64,000 nucleotides of DNA, from assembly GCA_013397935.1 (NCBI GenBank), contig VZRN01000634.1:3671072-3735071 (forward strand), written 5' to 3'. The DNA comes from Dasyornis broadbenti (taxonomy: Eukaryota; Chordata; Aves; Passeriformes; Dasyornithidae). Position numbers and translations under genes: made by a program. The notes under the pieces are model-generated. The model saw only the letters and a program-made list of their open reading frames with translations. It was not told the origin of the DNA and did not search any database. This document shows, in pieces, positions 14,317 to 27,500 of the stretch; within the stretch, counting starts at the first letter, position 1; the number at the start of each line of letters is the position of its first letter.

Positions 14317-14344
14317 AAAAATGGGGTTTTTTTACCCCATTTTT
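14317..14344. repeat. Perfect inverted repeat (11-bp stem, 6-nt loop)
   Basis: AAAAATGGGGT at 14317-14327 and ACCCCATTTTT at 14334-14344 are exact reverse complements around TTTTTT. No flanking target duplication or coding sequence is evident. It could be a template-switch product or a cruciform-prone site. Confidence 0.8.
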
Positions 14345-15695
14345 AATTAAAGTTCGTAATTCTGCCTATAGCTACAGTTTCCCTAGATTTTAAAACCTCA
14401 AACTAAATTGCATGGATGCCACTCATGCTGCCAGAACAGGAGAGGATGAACCTTCTGAAACAAAAACAAAGATAAATGTATCCATTTGCCACAGTGCACA
14501 TCTTATAAATACATAGACGGTCTCTATTCATCATCTTTATTTTATAAGCAGGTAGAGAGAAGCAGAACTCAGACACCATCACTCAGTGAGAGTGAACCCT
14601 GTAGATTTATCTTAATTATGAAAATATGACAGACACTATCTGACAATAAGTGCGAGTAAGACTGGAAATGAAAGTGATGGACTTCTCTGAATGAAGAATT
14701 AGACTTTTACCTGGCATCTTTCAGAGCTGAGTGGCCATGTTACTGCTGCACAGGCATTTCTATTATCTGCAAGAGTATGAAATCCTAAGAAAACAGGAAG
14801 GCAAAGAGATTCAGGTTCTATTCCTTTTTTGTTGCTATTTCATTCTATATGCTAATTCAAGAAATATCAAGCCTAAGAATTTGTGGGGGAATTTTTATTT
14901 TAAATATTCAATTAGATTTCAGAACGATTTATGATTATGAGAGCTCAGAATTCTGCCTTTTTTTCCTGATAGAATTTATTTTATAGATTCTCCAAAGCTT
15001 AAAATTAAAACTCATCCTTACTTTCCTAGTCATATGGGGGCTTTTTCCCTCACTCTGCTCACCAAAGAGGATCCAGCGGCCTCTGCCTGGTGCAAAACAG
15101 CATTCTATAACAAATAACTTATAAACATTTCTTTCCAGGGAGATAAAGCCTGTTTTGAATCTCTGTACCGGAACACATCCTACACAGGGATATAGTCTCC
15201 ATTCCCCAGTAACCATTTCTTCTTCCAAGTCAAGCCAAATCAGAGATCCTCAGTGAAATCCCTCTAATGGAGCATCATTTACAGCTGAGAAGCTCCTCTT
15301 TAGGAGCATCAGTGAATCAGTGCATCCCTAACCCAGCCTCAGATCCTTTCTGGGTTCTGTTCTTGCTTTGCCTCTCATTACCGGGTCCCATCTGCTGTGA
15401 AAATTCTCCTCCTATTTAATACCAACACACACCGATTCCTATACAGAACAAACTCTGAGTTCTCTGGAGGGGTTCATTATATTCATTTTGCTAAAAGGGC
15501 AATTGTTCTTAAACTGTGAATTGTTGAAGGATAATTAAAGAAGATTGTTTCAAGTTAATAAAATCTTTTTGCTGGCCACCTAAGAATACTCAGTTTTCTG
15601 AAGTGATATAGTTCTTTTAAATAATGGATAACAAGGTTAATAATCCCTAATATGTGGAACAAGTGGTCAATAATTCACAATAGTAATTACTCTGA

Positions 15696-15720
15696 TTTTT
15701 TTTTTTTTTTTTTTTTTTTT
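15696..15720. repeat. Poly-T (25 nt)
   Basis: The longest uninterrupted homopolymer in the window apart from the tract at 6012-6078. It could be the tail of an old minus-strand retrocopy, but the sequence beside it is not recognised. Confidence 0.85.
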
Positions 15721-18590
15721 CAAAAAATTTGCTGTGTCCTTGTTATGGGAATGTAGCTAATGGAGACTGAAGACCACTATGCCCCATCTTTTGTTCTAGA
15801 TGTAGTCAAAATAATCCAGATGATTTCCACATGCTGAGTTCCCATGCCATCTGAAATATGAAAATCTATGACTGTATCTATCTGACTGTGGGGATTCCAC
15901 ACAAACTGTCCCTGGGTTCCACTGTGAATAGGTTTGTTAACTTTCTCCATATTTTTTTTTCAGTGAATTTTGGGATGAGACTCAACAAATTGTGCTACAA
16001 GTGAAGGTTGTTCTATGTTTATCTACAGAATTGCAGCTAAACAGACGAGGTGGTCAGTATAGGTTTCTTGTACTGACCAGCTGTCAGAACTGACTTCTGC
16101 CAGAACACAGAAGTTCTCTTCAAGAATTATCATAACTCTCTCCAAATTCACTGAATCTAAATCTTGATTCCACATTTTTCCTGTATATATAACAGGCACT
16201 GTCTTGAGAAAGTCCTTGCTCCTTTCGTTTGCCTGAGCAACCCTTCATTTCACTTAAATTGAAGATTTCCCACAAAATGTTCATCAGTCCCCATCTGCCC
16301 CTTCCCAGGATGACCGGTGAGGATGACCAGCAGAATTTAGCAACACATTAACCACGTGTCTTTATCATTCAAAGCTCTGTACATTCTGACTTCTGTTGCT
16401 GAAATGGAAGACAACTTTTCCTTCCCTTCCACTGCTTCACAGCAAACTCCCCTTCCTGAAGAGGGTTCAGATCCTCATTCCCGTGCTGACAATTCCTTCC
16501 CTCTCCAGTAGGCAAGGAAACTGATCCATTACACCTCACTTTGATCACACCACTGTCCTAGCAACAAGGGTGCTCTTGTTTAAACTAAGACTCATCCAGT
16601 CCTAGCTTAACCTGTTGAAAGAAACGCCAGTGAACAGCTGTGGGTAGCAGTGGATGAGCAAAGACAAGCCTTGATTTTAATGGCTCTAAACACAGGCCTT
16701 CGTCAGTCTTCAATGTTTGAATTCTTCTAAATATTTAAACATTTTTCCTTCTGTAGACATCTGTAGACAACCAGCGAAATAAATGTGTGTACACACACAT
16801 CTCTCTGATTACTCAAAACCAAAGTAACTTCTGCTTCAAATTTGAGAATTAAACTAGAGTTTAATTTGACATAATGCTCAGTTTAGCTTAATGTAACACT
16901 TCATTATACAGACACACAGAATTACCTGATTTGATATAATGTCATAAAAGGTATAATTCTCAGTGTAGTCCATATCAGTTTGGCATGTGGCTGAAAAGAT
17001 GGATCTCTAAACTGTGCAGAACACTGAAAAATTAAGTAATTTGAAAATAAATCAATATGGCATTAGATAAAAGAGTGACAGTAATGGAGTTATCTGTAGC
17101 TCCAGCCGTTTCAATGACACATGCAATCGCAGTTAAACTCCCTGTTTCATTCTGGCTGCCTTCTTCATGATAACCTGGGATGAAAACCAGATAAATGGGG
17201 TTTTGTCGAGCTTTGTGCATTGACCTCACTCTGCTTCCCCAGCAGTCAGTGGTGAGCTTCAGCACTGAAAGCAGAGTTTGCCTGTGCAGTTTGAAGAGCC
17301 CATCTTGGCACGCAGAGAAGTAAGAATTCCTGAAAAACAGGAATGACCTCATACTCTACCGGTGACACTCGGCAGCTTCAACTCCTGAGAAGTGCAGTTG
17401 CCTCTGATTCCACTGCAGAACATGAGCACTCATTCACTATGATAATCAAGTTCCAGTGCTTGGAGTCAGGAGAAGTAGGTAATAGAGTGAGCTAAAAGCA
17501 GATAATGACCCTCGATCACTATAAGGGTCATTAACTCCAGCAATTTACTAAAATACTTCACTTTTTGGTTGTTGTTCAGCACTTGAGACCATGCAAAGAT
17601 CCTTGGGTGCATATAAAACTCCAAATGAATCACGGCCTAGAAAGCAATAGCAACCTTTTGCCACTGAACAAAAAAATAAAATATGTCAAAGCGCAGCGAA
17701 GGACAAATGATTCTAAAATTTTAACCTATGAATTTTACAGCTAAAATTAACACAGCAAGATAAGATGGAAGAAAGCAGTAGCAGAACATCACACTGATTT
17801 CAAGGCACGGTGAAGAAGAACACACACAAGAAAATAATCTAGAGAAGGGCACTGTGGGGAAAAACCCTATCCCTACAAGTATCCAATAATGAAAGAAAAC
17901 TGGACATAAGGAAAATGAACCTCCATTAATATGATTTCCCAAAAGATCTTGTCTTTTTTGTATTAGATTTCAACTCACACATCAAAGTGAGTGAGAAGCC
18001 AGCTGATTGGTTTGCTGCTAAAGAGCTGCAGATCTGCTTCTGATTGAGGAAAATTGTGTGGGACTGAATTGCATTTTTAGAGGTTAGCAAGACACCTTAT
18101 GCTCTGGTATTGTTTGTTCTCATTTCATAGGGCTCTTCCCCTTGAGGTTTCATCCCCTTGCAGTTTTCTTCGAGTGCAAAGCTGTGAATAAATAAAGTGC
18201 GATACGATGCACAGTATTGCAAAGATGTCTTTATAGAAAATCATTCTGCTTCTTCGTTATACTTTTATCCCGTTTGTTTTGTCATACAGTAACAGCATGT
18301 TATTTCTCCAAACTAGAAAAAACCAAATTAGATGATGAATCAGATAATAACTGTAACTTTGGTTTTCCTTTAAAATAGCTTCAAGATGTAGCCTTGAAGA
18401 AATCAGCCGAACAAGAAACGGCAATAATAGAAACTCTTTTGTTTACAGTTTACCAACATGCAGCCATCAAAAGTAACTTCTTGTAAAACTATCCTAATAG
18501 AAACTGGATTAAAATATAATTTGTGTTGAGGCTGGGTTTTCTCTACTCGGCCAGTGTTGCAGGTGAGTATCAGGACTCCTCGGGAAGGTT

Positions 18591-18605
18591 CAGGTTTGAA
18601 ACCTG
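18591..18605. repeat. 15-bp palindrome
   Basis: CAGGTTT-G-AAACCTG is a perfect 7-1-7 inverted repeat. Each arm carries a CAGGT half-site of the kind bound by ZEB/Snail-type E-box factors. Function is unknown. Confidence 0.4.
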
Positions 18606-21600
18606 TCCAGTCTGAAATCGTTAGTGCGGTGTAAGAGCAGCTGTGCCACACAACCCTAACACACACACCCCCTGGCAGGAGGGGAGCTGCACTCCTGCTG
18701 GAAATAGAGTTCCGCTGTCCAGTTAGGCTTCGACATCCTCCTGGACAGCACAACGAATGTGTTAATTAATATCACATGGGATTGCAGTTGATGAGATTTG
18801 GGATGTCCGTCTCCAGCAACAGCAAAGAATAATTGACTCTTGGGGGAAAAAAAGGCAGAATTGTATTACAGTGGAATTTAATTCAGTTTTCCCAGATCTT
18901 TTCACCCCACACAGTGCTCCTTCCAAAGGAAGAATACATTAAAAACTGCCCAAGACATGACAAAATTCCTGGACTTCAGCAAAAGTTATGCAAAGAAACA
19001 AGTTTCTTCTGCTTCAAATATTTCTGTGACATTTTAGGAGTTTCTAGATTTAATTTGGATTAAATCCTCCCCCTCAAAGTGCCCACTTCCCATCTTCCCA
19101 TCACCCTACTTCCAACTTCTGCTCCTACACTTGTGCATAAAGATACAGCTGAGCTGCTCAGTCTTCCAAAAGTTTCAGGGAAGAGGAAATAGGCAACGGA
19201 ATGGAATATTTTCCATTTATAACCCATCTGGAATTATTATACTGACAAATTATCATTCTTAGTCTAGTTTTTCCACAATCAGTCCTGGTGGCATAATCCA
19301 AGAGCATCATGAAGTCTTTAAAACCATCAACTAATTTTGATTTTGTAGTAGTGCTTACATGGCAAAGTATCAAGTGCTTGCCTGAAACAAGTTCTCTGTT
19401 GGACTCTCCTCCCAAAATGTTTTGCTGCCAGGGATGGATCAGCAGAGCAGGGACACGGCTCAGCACGACACGGACTCTGCCTCCTCTCCCACGACACGAA
19501 CTTTCTCCTGTGAGCCTGTGCTGCCACAGGGCCTGACCCACATCTCACTGACAGACCCCACAGCCACCACCAGCCCTGCCAGCACGGCACACGGGGATTG
19601 GCATTCTCTCCAAAGGTCAGATGCTATCAAAGGAAACAACACCATACGTGTTGGCACCGGAGAACTTTGCAAGAAGAGAAAGTGCTTACACCATCCGCCG
19701 CCTGAAGACAACATTTTTCACTTTCTCCTGAATCATGGTTTTCAGTTTGGTGGAACGAACCAGGATCCACTGCAGTTTGTCTGCTGGCACCAGAGAGGCA
19801 TTTGCCTCCTCACTAAATACGTGTTCTCCTAAAGCCCTGCTCTTTTTCTCTTTGTGTATCTACTGGTTATGGATGATACGCCAAATAAACAAGCAGAAGG
19901 AATGCGCTCGGGTCTTTGGCAGCTTATGGCAAAGGATAAAGCAGGTGAATCAAACTGGCGAAAACAAACATACAAAAATGATGTAATGAAGACAAATTAA
20001 TGGTAGGAAATATGATCATTATAGCACAGCATGTAAATTGTTTATTCTAGAGAAGTAAGGGGAAACGTATCAGAGAATTTAATCTCTCTCTCTACACAGT
20101 AAAATTTACTAACATTTCAAACAACTTTGAACAACATATATGGAAAAAGCACCCTAACATTAGGGTCAATGGAGGTGAAAATGTCTGAGTACAGTACTTC
20201 TGCTTACTTTGAAAACTCCTCTCTGTGTTACCTGTTTTTTAATTGCCTCAACTCTTTCTAACAGAGAGCAATCTGCCTATAGGACTGAAGGTCACGGCTT
20301 CAAAATGTTCTCAGCTTTGTGAGCCCTGGTTTTCAAAATTATTTTTGTATTAGATTTCAGAAATCATCTTAGTCAGCCTTCGCCGTCTAAAAGCTAAGTG
20401 TTCATATAGTTACCTCCTACAGCACCTAGAGGAACGAGCTAGTGACTCATCCCAGCTTGTGTGAGGTTGAGAAGCTACAGCACTGATTCTCTCCGTGTGC
20501 CTCCCTTCCTTCACCTCCTACAGAAGAAATGAATTCCAACCAAAGTCTTTCATAAAAAAATATTTCTGTTACCTGTACAGTCATTCAGAAGGCAAACTAT
20601 TAGCACTTGGAAGAAATCACTACGAATGTCTGTCTTCCACATCCAGGGTTACATAATCCCAAGAGAAAGGCAGGGCTGTGGGTGCTCTGCTTGCTCCCCA
20701 GGCTCCAGTGCTCTGCCAGTCGCTATCTGGGCTGACACAACACCTTCCCTGATCCCCTCTGTCAGCTCTTCTGTTCCAAATTTGCAAAAGAGAATAAAAG
20801 CAACCCAGAGACAGGAACAAGTAAAGCGCCACCTCAGCGCTTCTCAGCACTTCTCCAACAGGCACAAAGCGTTGGTACGTGAGAGGGCTTTGGTCTGACC
20901 CCTGCTTTGGTCACCTCGATATCCACCTGGACATGGCTCCATGAGCCCCACGGGGTACAGCCAATGCAGTTGTGTCTCCCATTAAGAAAACCCCAATCAC
21001 CCTCAAGCACACACCAAACATCAGGGAGACAAAATTCAGTTTTCTTTTATTTTCTTTGTCATTTACATAGTAAGGAAGGGGTTTTCCATTCCCACTCATC
21101 TTTTTTTGGCCATCCTCTCAAAATGTTATTACCATATGTGCTATAGATTGACCTTTCCTTCTCACTCTCCTGGTTACAGCTGGCGTGCTGCTGACCCATA
21201 AGGTTTTGCAGTTTTCATTTGTCTCCGTAATTCAACAGTTATTGGGTGATCCAGCTGTAAAGATTTAAGCTGGATCAACCAGCCTCTCCCTTTCAAAAAC
21301 AAAATTGCTATTAAGCCTTTCTGACCTTTTATCTTTTTCTTCCAATCTCAGGCCACAGCATGGCGAAAGGAAAAACAATTACGAAAAAGAAAATCCATAC
21401 AAAGCTTACAACCACTCACAAGTCATGGAACACAAACAGTGTAAGACAATCTGCCACAATCCCTGTGGAGGGCTGCGATACATTCACCTGAGAATTCCCA
21501 TCACATAGCAATTTTTTGTCCGGAAGTGGAACATCCTGTTCCAGCTCCTCAATCTCCTTCCTGAATAACACCCTAAACAGAAAGCAATTAAAAAATTAAC

Positions 21601-24524
21601 AGCCAACTTTTGCTTTATTGTACCAGATCTGATTTCAGCTCTCAGGGAACCTGGTATTCTGAGATGGATAAATCAAAAGTGACTGGTTGGATATTTTTTC
21701 TTCCGGAAATAATTTAAAAATAAACAAACAAAATAAAATTAGTTACACTGAAATGAGTTCAAATACTACAGAATTCATTTGGAATAACAAGTTATACAGA
21801 TTTACCCACAAGGTTGTGACATCCACTGGTAAAGTATAATTTATTAATATTCTGTATTTGAATATGAAAGGAACAAGTCTGATTTTTAATTTATTTTTTT
21901 TTTTTAGAGCAGATGAGAAGCAACTGAATTCAAGGTTCATATTTCAGCACAGAGTGTTCTAAACTAAATACCTCCATTAAATACAGATCTGCATTCTTGA
22001 CTTGCAGTCTTTAAACCTGTCTGATGGAAAATAAAGAATAAGTGGCATTGTTCATCAGGATTTTATCTTGATAAAAAGTCCTTTTTGCAGATATATTTGA
22101 TATTCATTATGTTTCTGTAACAGCCTCTGCATCTCCAGAGTTATCAAACCCTGGCAGAATCTTTTCATCTTAATAATATGAAAGCAGACTTTGTGTTCTC
22201 AACCCTGTTCTCTTCAGATTATCAATACAAAAGGTTTGATTGACACAGGGAGAGGCGAACCGGTTCTGATTAAATCTGAGCTTTTATGCGGGCTGGTTCC
22301 ACAAGGAGAAAAGGTTATCTATCTGTTATGACAGATGTCAGGCTTTGTCTGGCCATGATCTTTTTTGCAGACCACTGGACTGTTCTTGCCAGGAGTGAGT
22401 GCAGGTGGGGTTCAGGTGAGCTCTGCACTTGCGCTTGATGAACGCCTTCAGTGCTCCGAGCACACGGGCTGTGCCTGCCGCGCGCTGGCACAGCGTCAGC
22501 ACCGAACGAGGCTCGCAGCCCCACAGAAGAAAACTGACGTTTGGCATTACCCAACCAACTGCGGGAGATTTCCTCAAAACACTACAACAGCAGTTTCCTT
22601 CTGTTTGTAACTTTATTTCCACGTGATGTCCACTCTAATTATACATGAGTTTTGGAATGCAAGGATTCATCGGTTCTTATAAAACTTTCCCATACTATTT
22701 CAATTTTTTTTTCCCCTGTTGAAGAAAAGGTCCTCAATAGATTTGGGAGCTTCAGTCACTTAGCCCTGAGTTCCAGCAGTTTCTTTTTCCTTCATTTTAG
22801 ATACAGGGAAATAGTTTATGAATGCAGTTTTATACTACATTTAAATGGAAAACGTAACAAAATGTATCACGTGAGTATTGTCAGGAATTATACTCTTGGA
22901 GTTTTGGGGAGAAAAAGAAAATTATTTCATCAGAAAGTTTGAACAGTGATTTTGGAGTCTCAATAAAAAGAAATAAGGAAAATAGCACATTAAAAAAGAA
23001 CATTAATTACATTAAGTAACAGGAAATGTCTGAAAAGCATTGAGCTATAAACAGGCATTCAATTGCAGAAGCATAAAAACTGTCTGCAGTCACAAAAAAG
23101 AAAAGGCATCAATGTGAATTATACCCTGCAAATAATCATAAAAAATATTTGGCTTGCTCTAATTTCGGTTTGCTTTAATTTTTTCCTGTTTAAATATAAA
23201 TTAAATATATCTAATATAATTTTAAAATTTAATGCTTTTGCCCCCTTTTAAATATGTTTATTCCTAAGGGGACTTTAGATGACACAGGGAAGAGTTTTAA
23301 CATAGAACACAGCAGCTTACTTTGAAGTTCTCCACTTTGCCACTGAGAAAGAACAAACCCTTCAAACTTTTGATGTGTAAAAATGGATTGTGCATGAAGA
23401 TTCTGTTTGTGGGACATGTACAGATTTCATTTAAGTAGTGAATGCCCTTGGAAAATAAAGCTCCAAAGGGGCTTTGTTTTTCTCATGACAAAATTTCAGA
23501 TTCTCTAATCTATCTCAAGAAAAATTATGTTCTTCACGAGTAAGATTAGTGCAGTTCATTGTGTGAAATTCCACAGTTATCATAGCCTCATGTGAATTTA
23601 ATAAAGCTTAGCCTTAGCAGCTCTTGAACAGCAGCCAAGCATTTGATTTGTTCTATTTCATTTTATTCATTTACATGCATCTTGCGACCATCTGGAATAA
23701 TAAAAACAAACAGTTCAAGGAGTTAATGTGTTAAAAAGGGGCAACGGGATAATGAAATACTCTCTTCCAACCCCCCTCTCCTAACTCTGGTTCTCTCATA
23801 TCCATTTCAGAACTCATGTTGCCATTTCCTGATTCCTAAAAGACAGCCTGTAAGAGGATTGTCAGGACAGATGTTGGAGCCCTCACACAACTGAGCACAT
23901 GCTGTCTTAGCCATGTTCGGTGTTTCAAAGCCAAACTACTGTAACTAATAAATCATGCTTGGGAGCTGAAAGCAGATAATTGCACCACTGTATATCTTGT
24001 ACACAGGAAGCATCAAAAGCCTTTTTTGCCTCCAATTACATTTTTCTGGTTTAATTGTTCCTGACAGAATTATTCTGTCATTCCTGTCTGCTTTTAATAT
24101 CCAACCTTCAGGATAAGTTTCTGTAGAGGTTTGATTCACTCACTGTGAGTAAAACCATCAAGACTCTGCCAACTTCTCAGTGCTTTCACTACAACTAGAT
24201 GAAATCCAAATGAATGCTCACAACAGATTTGTAAAATAAAGACAAATACAAAAGTTGATGAGCCATAGGAGTGAGCTGCAAACACTGTACTTTGGGCTTC
24301 ACCCCGAAAACGCATGCAAACAGATATATTTTAAATATTTACAGCTATAAGTATTTTGAATGCATTGGATATTTATACATGTGGGTAGCGGATTCATAAA
24401 GACAATTAAGATTCTGATTTCCACTGAAACACCTACATATTCTTGAGGATCCTAAAATATTAGAAGTCAACTGAACAAGGTCCAGAGAAAACTGATCTAA
24501 AGGAGCTGAGTTTTGAGTCCCATG

Positions 24525-24580
24525 ACTGGAGAAGGTGATCCCTTGGAACCTGAATTATTCCATGATTCCACGATCTGCAA
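24525..24580 (+). mobile_element. Probable CR1 LINE 3' tail, old
   Basis: GGTGATCCCTTGGAACCTGA followed by ATTATTCCATGATTCCACGATCTG resembles the sense CR1 3' terminus (GGTCCCTTCCAACCC, then ATTCTATGATTCTATG-type 8-mers) with several mismatches. It would be the only plus-oriented copy, antisense to PCDH11. The 5' boundary is not visible. Confidence 0.55.
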
Positions 24581-27500
24581 TCTTTAACAATTCTAATGTA
24601 AGAAATAGATATATATTGTGTGACCCACCAGCATATCCTACATGGCCAGAATATCCTGTCCAAGGAGATTTATGCAGGTGGTACTAAAACCAGGAAAACA
24701 CAGCAATAAGAAAATCCTAACTCATCCATTAGATATACGAAAACAAGACTCTCACAGTGTTAGACCATCCGTGGATTATTTTCCAACACGGAAGAACAAG
24801 GACAATATTTGATGATCAGGATATGAAGTTACTTGAGTTAAAAGCTGGCCAAAGTCACAAGGCACAGAAGTCTTACAATAAACCTGATGGAGAAAGGGAA
24901 TTGAATCAGGAAAGATCATTCAGCAGGGACTGATTTACTGCTTTGGCCATCCAAGTTTTTAAAATGCATCCATCAAATCCTCCAGCCTCTTGTTTGCAAA
25001 ATCGGTAGGTCTGATGATTGCTCCATGTGTAAGCAAACACCAATCTGTTTATCCATGGTTTTTCATTAGTCACAATGTCATTTTGCTAGATTAAAAAACT
25101 ACTCCAGGCCGTTCAAAAATCCATTCAGCCTCATGCTTTGAACAGCAGGAAATGTCTTTGAATAGCGTCTTATAAAGAAAACAAGAAAAGTTTTAGAAAA
25201 TTACCTCATCTCTTTGTTTGCATGTACATGTCTGTATCTATGTCTAACCTTCTACAAGGTATAAAATAAGAACGAAAAAGGTAAGTATTCAGTGTCTAAT
25301 GAGACACTTCCAAAAAATATCAGATATCTGTATTTGGATAGAGCAGCTCACTGCTATTTGAAGGAGGAAAGAAAAGAAGATTTTCTTGCAGGATTGGTGG
25401 TAAATCCATTGTTCGCACTGAGATCTAGAAAATGCGACAGGTCAAGGTGACTCAGCACGGAGCGCGAGCAGGGAATGCAGCAACGCTGGCCACTGCTGCT
25501 GCTAACAACAGCTCACACCTCAAACGGCAGCAGCTCTGAGCTGGAGCTCTCCCTGAGTTCCGAGTTTAACAACAGCTGGGAGAAACACTTCTTGTAGAAA
25601 TTGTAGTAGTTTGGGCTTCTAACTTTGAAATCAATAGCAATCAAAATCTCAGCAGGCTGGAGAAGCTGTCGCTTCCCTTCTGCTAAGCTTGAGAACACAA
25701 TCTAATGTTTTCCTCCCCTCTTGAAGTTTTGTTTACAAATAGACTTATTTAAACAGAAAAGCCCTTTTCCACCTTCAGTTTGACTCCTTGGTGTGCTGGC
25801 TACAGACAGTTTCATGTTAAACACCTCCAAAAACAGAGATTTTGGAAAACAGAAGGTAAAAAAAATCCTTATGCTTTCACAGTGTATAATTCTAAGTGTC
25901 TGTACCTATGTGTTTAGGTATTTATAATAACTGGGTCCTGGCAAGCAAAAGCACTTGCTTTTCAATTTATTTTAACGTACTTCAAAAAATAAAATGCAAT
26001 AAAGCTAGAAGGCAGTTTATTGTTATAGAAAAACTGTAATTTAACCTCAGGTAAGTTTTGTTGTTTTTTTTTTAAACTAAATTTTAAAATGTAGATCATA
26101 CCATAAACTTTAGGAATTGAAATAGTTTCTTCTAGTTAAACAGCAAAGAAAACTGTACCACATATTTTTCCAAGTCTGAGTTACTTTTCCTCTTCACTTC
26201 CAGCTCCAAACACATTAGTTTTCAAAGGGAGGGAAACAATTTTTAGCAATCTACAAAAATCAGTCAACAATAGAATAAAGACACCTTACCTTTCCATCCA
26301 AATAAACCTGATCTGAATCATTTTTCAGCTCAGATATGAACACACATCCCCATGTTCACAAACACTCAAAGCTGGCAGCAGAATTCTGCTGCTTTTATCC
26401 ATAACAGATGAACAATAATACAATTAAGAAAATATGTCACAATGTGACTCAAAACCGCGTCTGCAAAGCTCTCTGGTGTGGCCCTTAAGACTGTGCACCG
26501 CAGTAATAATTACAGACTGAAAAGGTCTTCCTTTTCCCTCATCCCTTTCCATCCTAATTCCACCTAAGTCCAGCACATGGTCCATGCATAGACTGGCAGG
26601 GTTGGCTGTCAGGCAATCACAAAATCTTGAGTAATTTCCAATTACTCAAATACCCTGAAAATGCAAAGGAAAGGACTTGCCAAATTCCGTTCACCTGTTT
26701 GAAGTTCATTTGCTTGCGTGAAACACACGTGTTCAAGTGTCTGGAAAGGACCAGAATTTGCCCCCGTTTTCTTTTTCATAGAAGAGAGGGAGAGAAAAAC
26801 CATCAGCACATGGATGGTTTAGATCCACACCTAGGAAAATAACTTTTGTCTGGGAAAACCTGTAATTGGAGACTTTCAGATCGCAGTGCAGAAGGAAACA
26901 GAGAACAGGAGCAGAGGGCACTTCATCCATCCAACAGCCACGGAACTCTTCTCTTAGGAGAGAAAGGATGAAAACAATGCTGAGAACAAAAGATCAAAAT
27001 TCAGCTCATAATTCTTAGCTGGAATTCAGTGATGAGAAGTCAAACCTCACAGCTTTGATACCATCGTTCAGTTTTTATTGGAAATAAGTGATTTGAGCTT
27101 GAATGAACACCTTCCTTGGAAATGAAAACACAAATTAATAAAACCTATTTAAAAGATTGCAAGAAATCAATAGCACCCCCGAAAAATTCCTGATATCGCA
27201 CTTAATGTCCATCTCTATGCATATAAGTAACCAAATTTGATTTACATGTGTCTATTTATGAAATAAGCAGAAGCTCACGATTTGGAGAAAATACAAAAAT
27301 GTCATTGTCACTACATTTTCAGTGGCAAAATTTAAGAATATGAGTCTTTAGAGTGGAAAAAAATTGCATTTTAGAATACTGAGAGACAGTATTGGAATGA
27401 GAAAAATAACCTAGTGGAAGAATCATAGTAGTAAAACTCAAAACTGTACTTTTCATGTTTGTATCCTAACCTCCGAGTCACCAGGAGTTATTTTCTAACA

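Noticed and set aside
16783..16800. TGTGTGTACACACA palindrome
   Set aside because: A short (TG)n/(CA)n junction that arises easily in dinucleotide repeats.
19327..19832. Overlapping open frames up to 136 codons in a GC-richer patch
   Set aside because: Frames are open on both strands because of low stop-codon density; no domain, start context or splice structure supports a gene.
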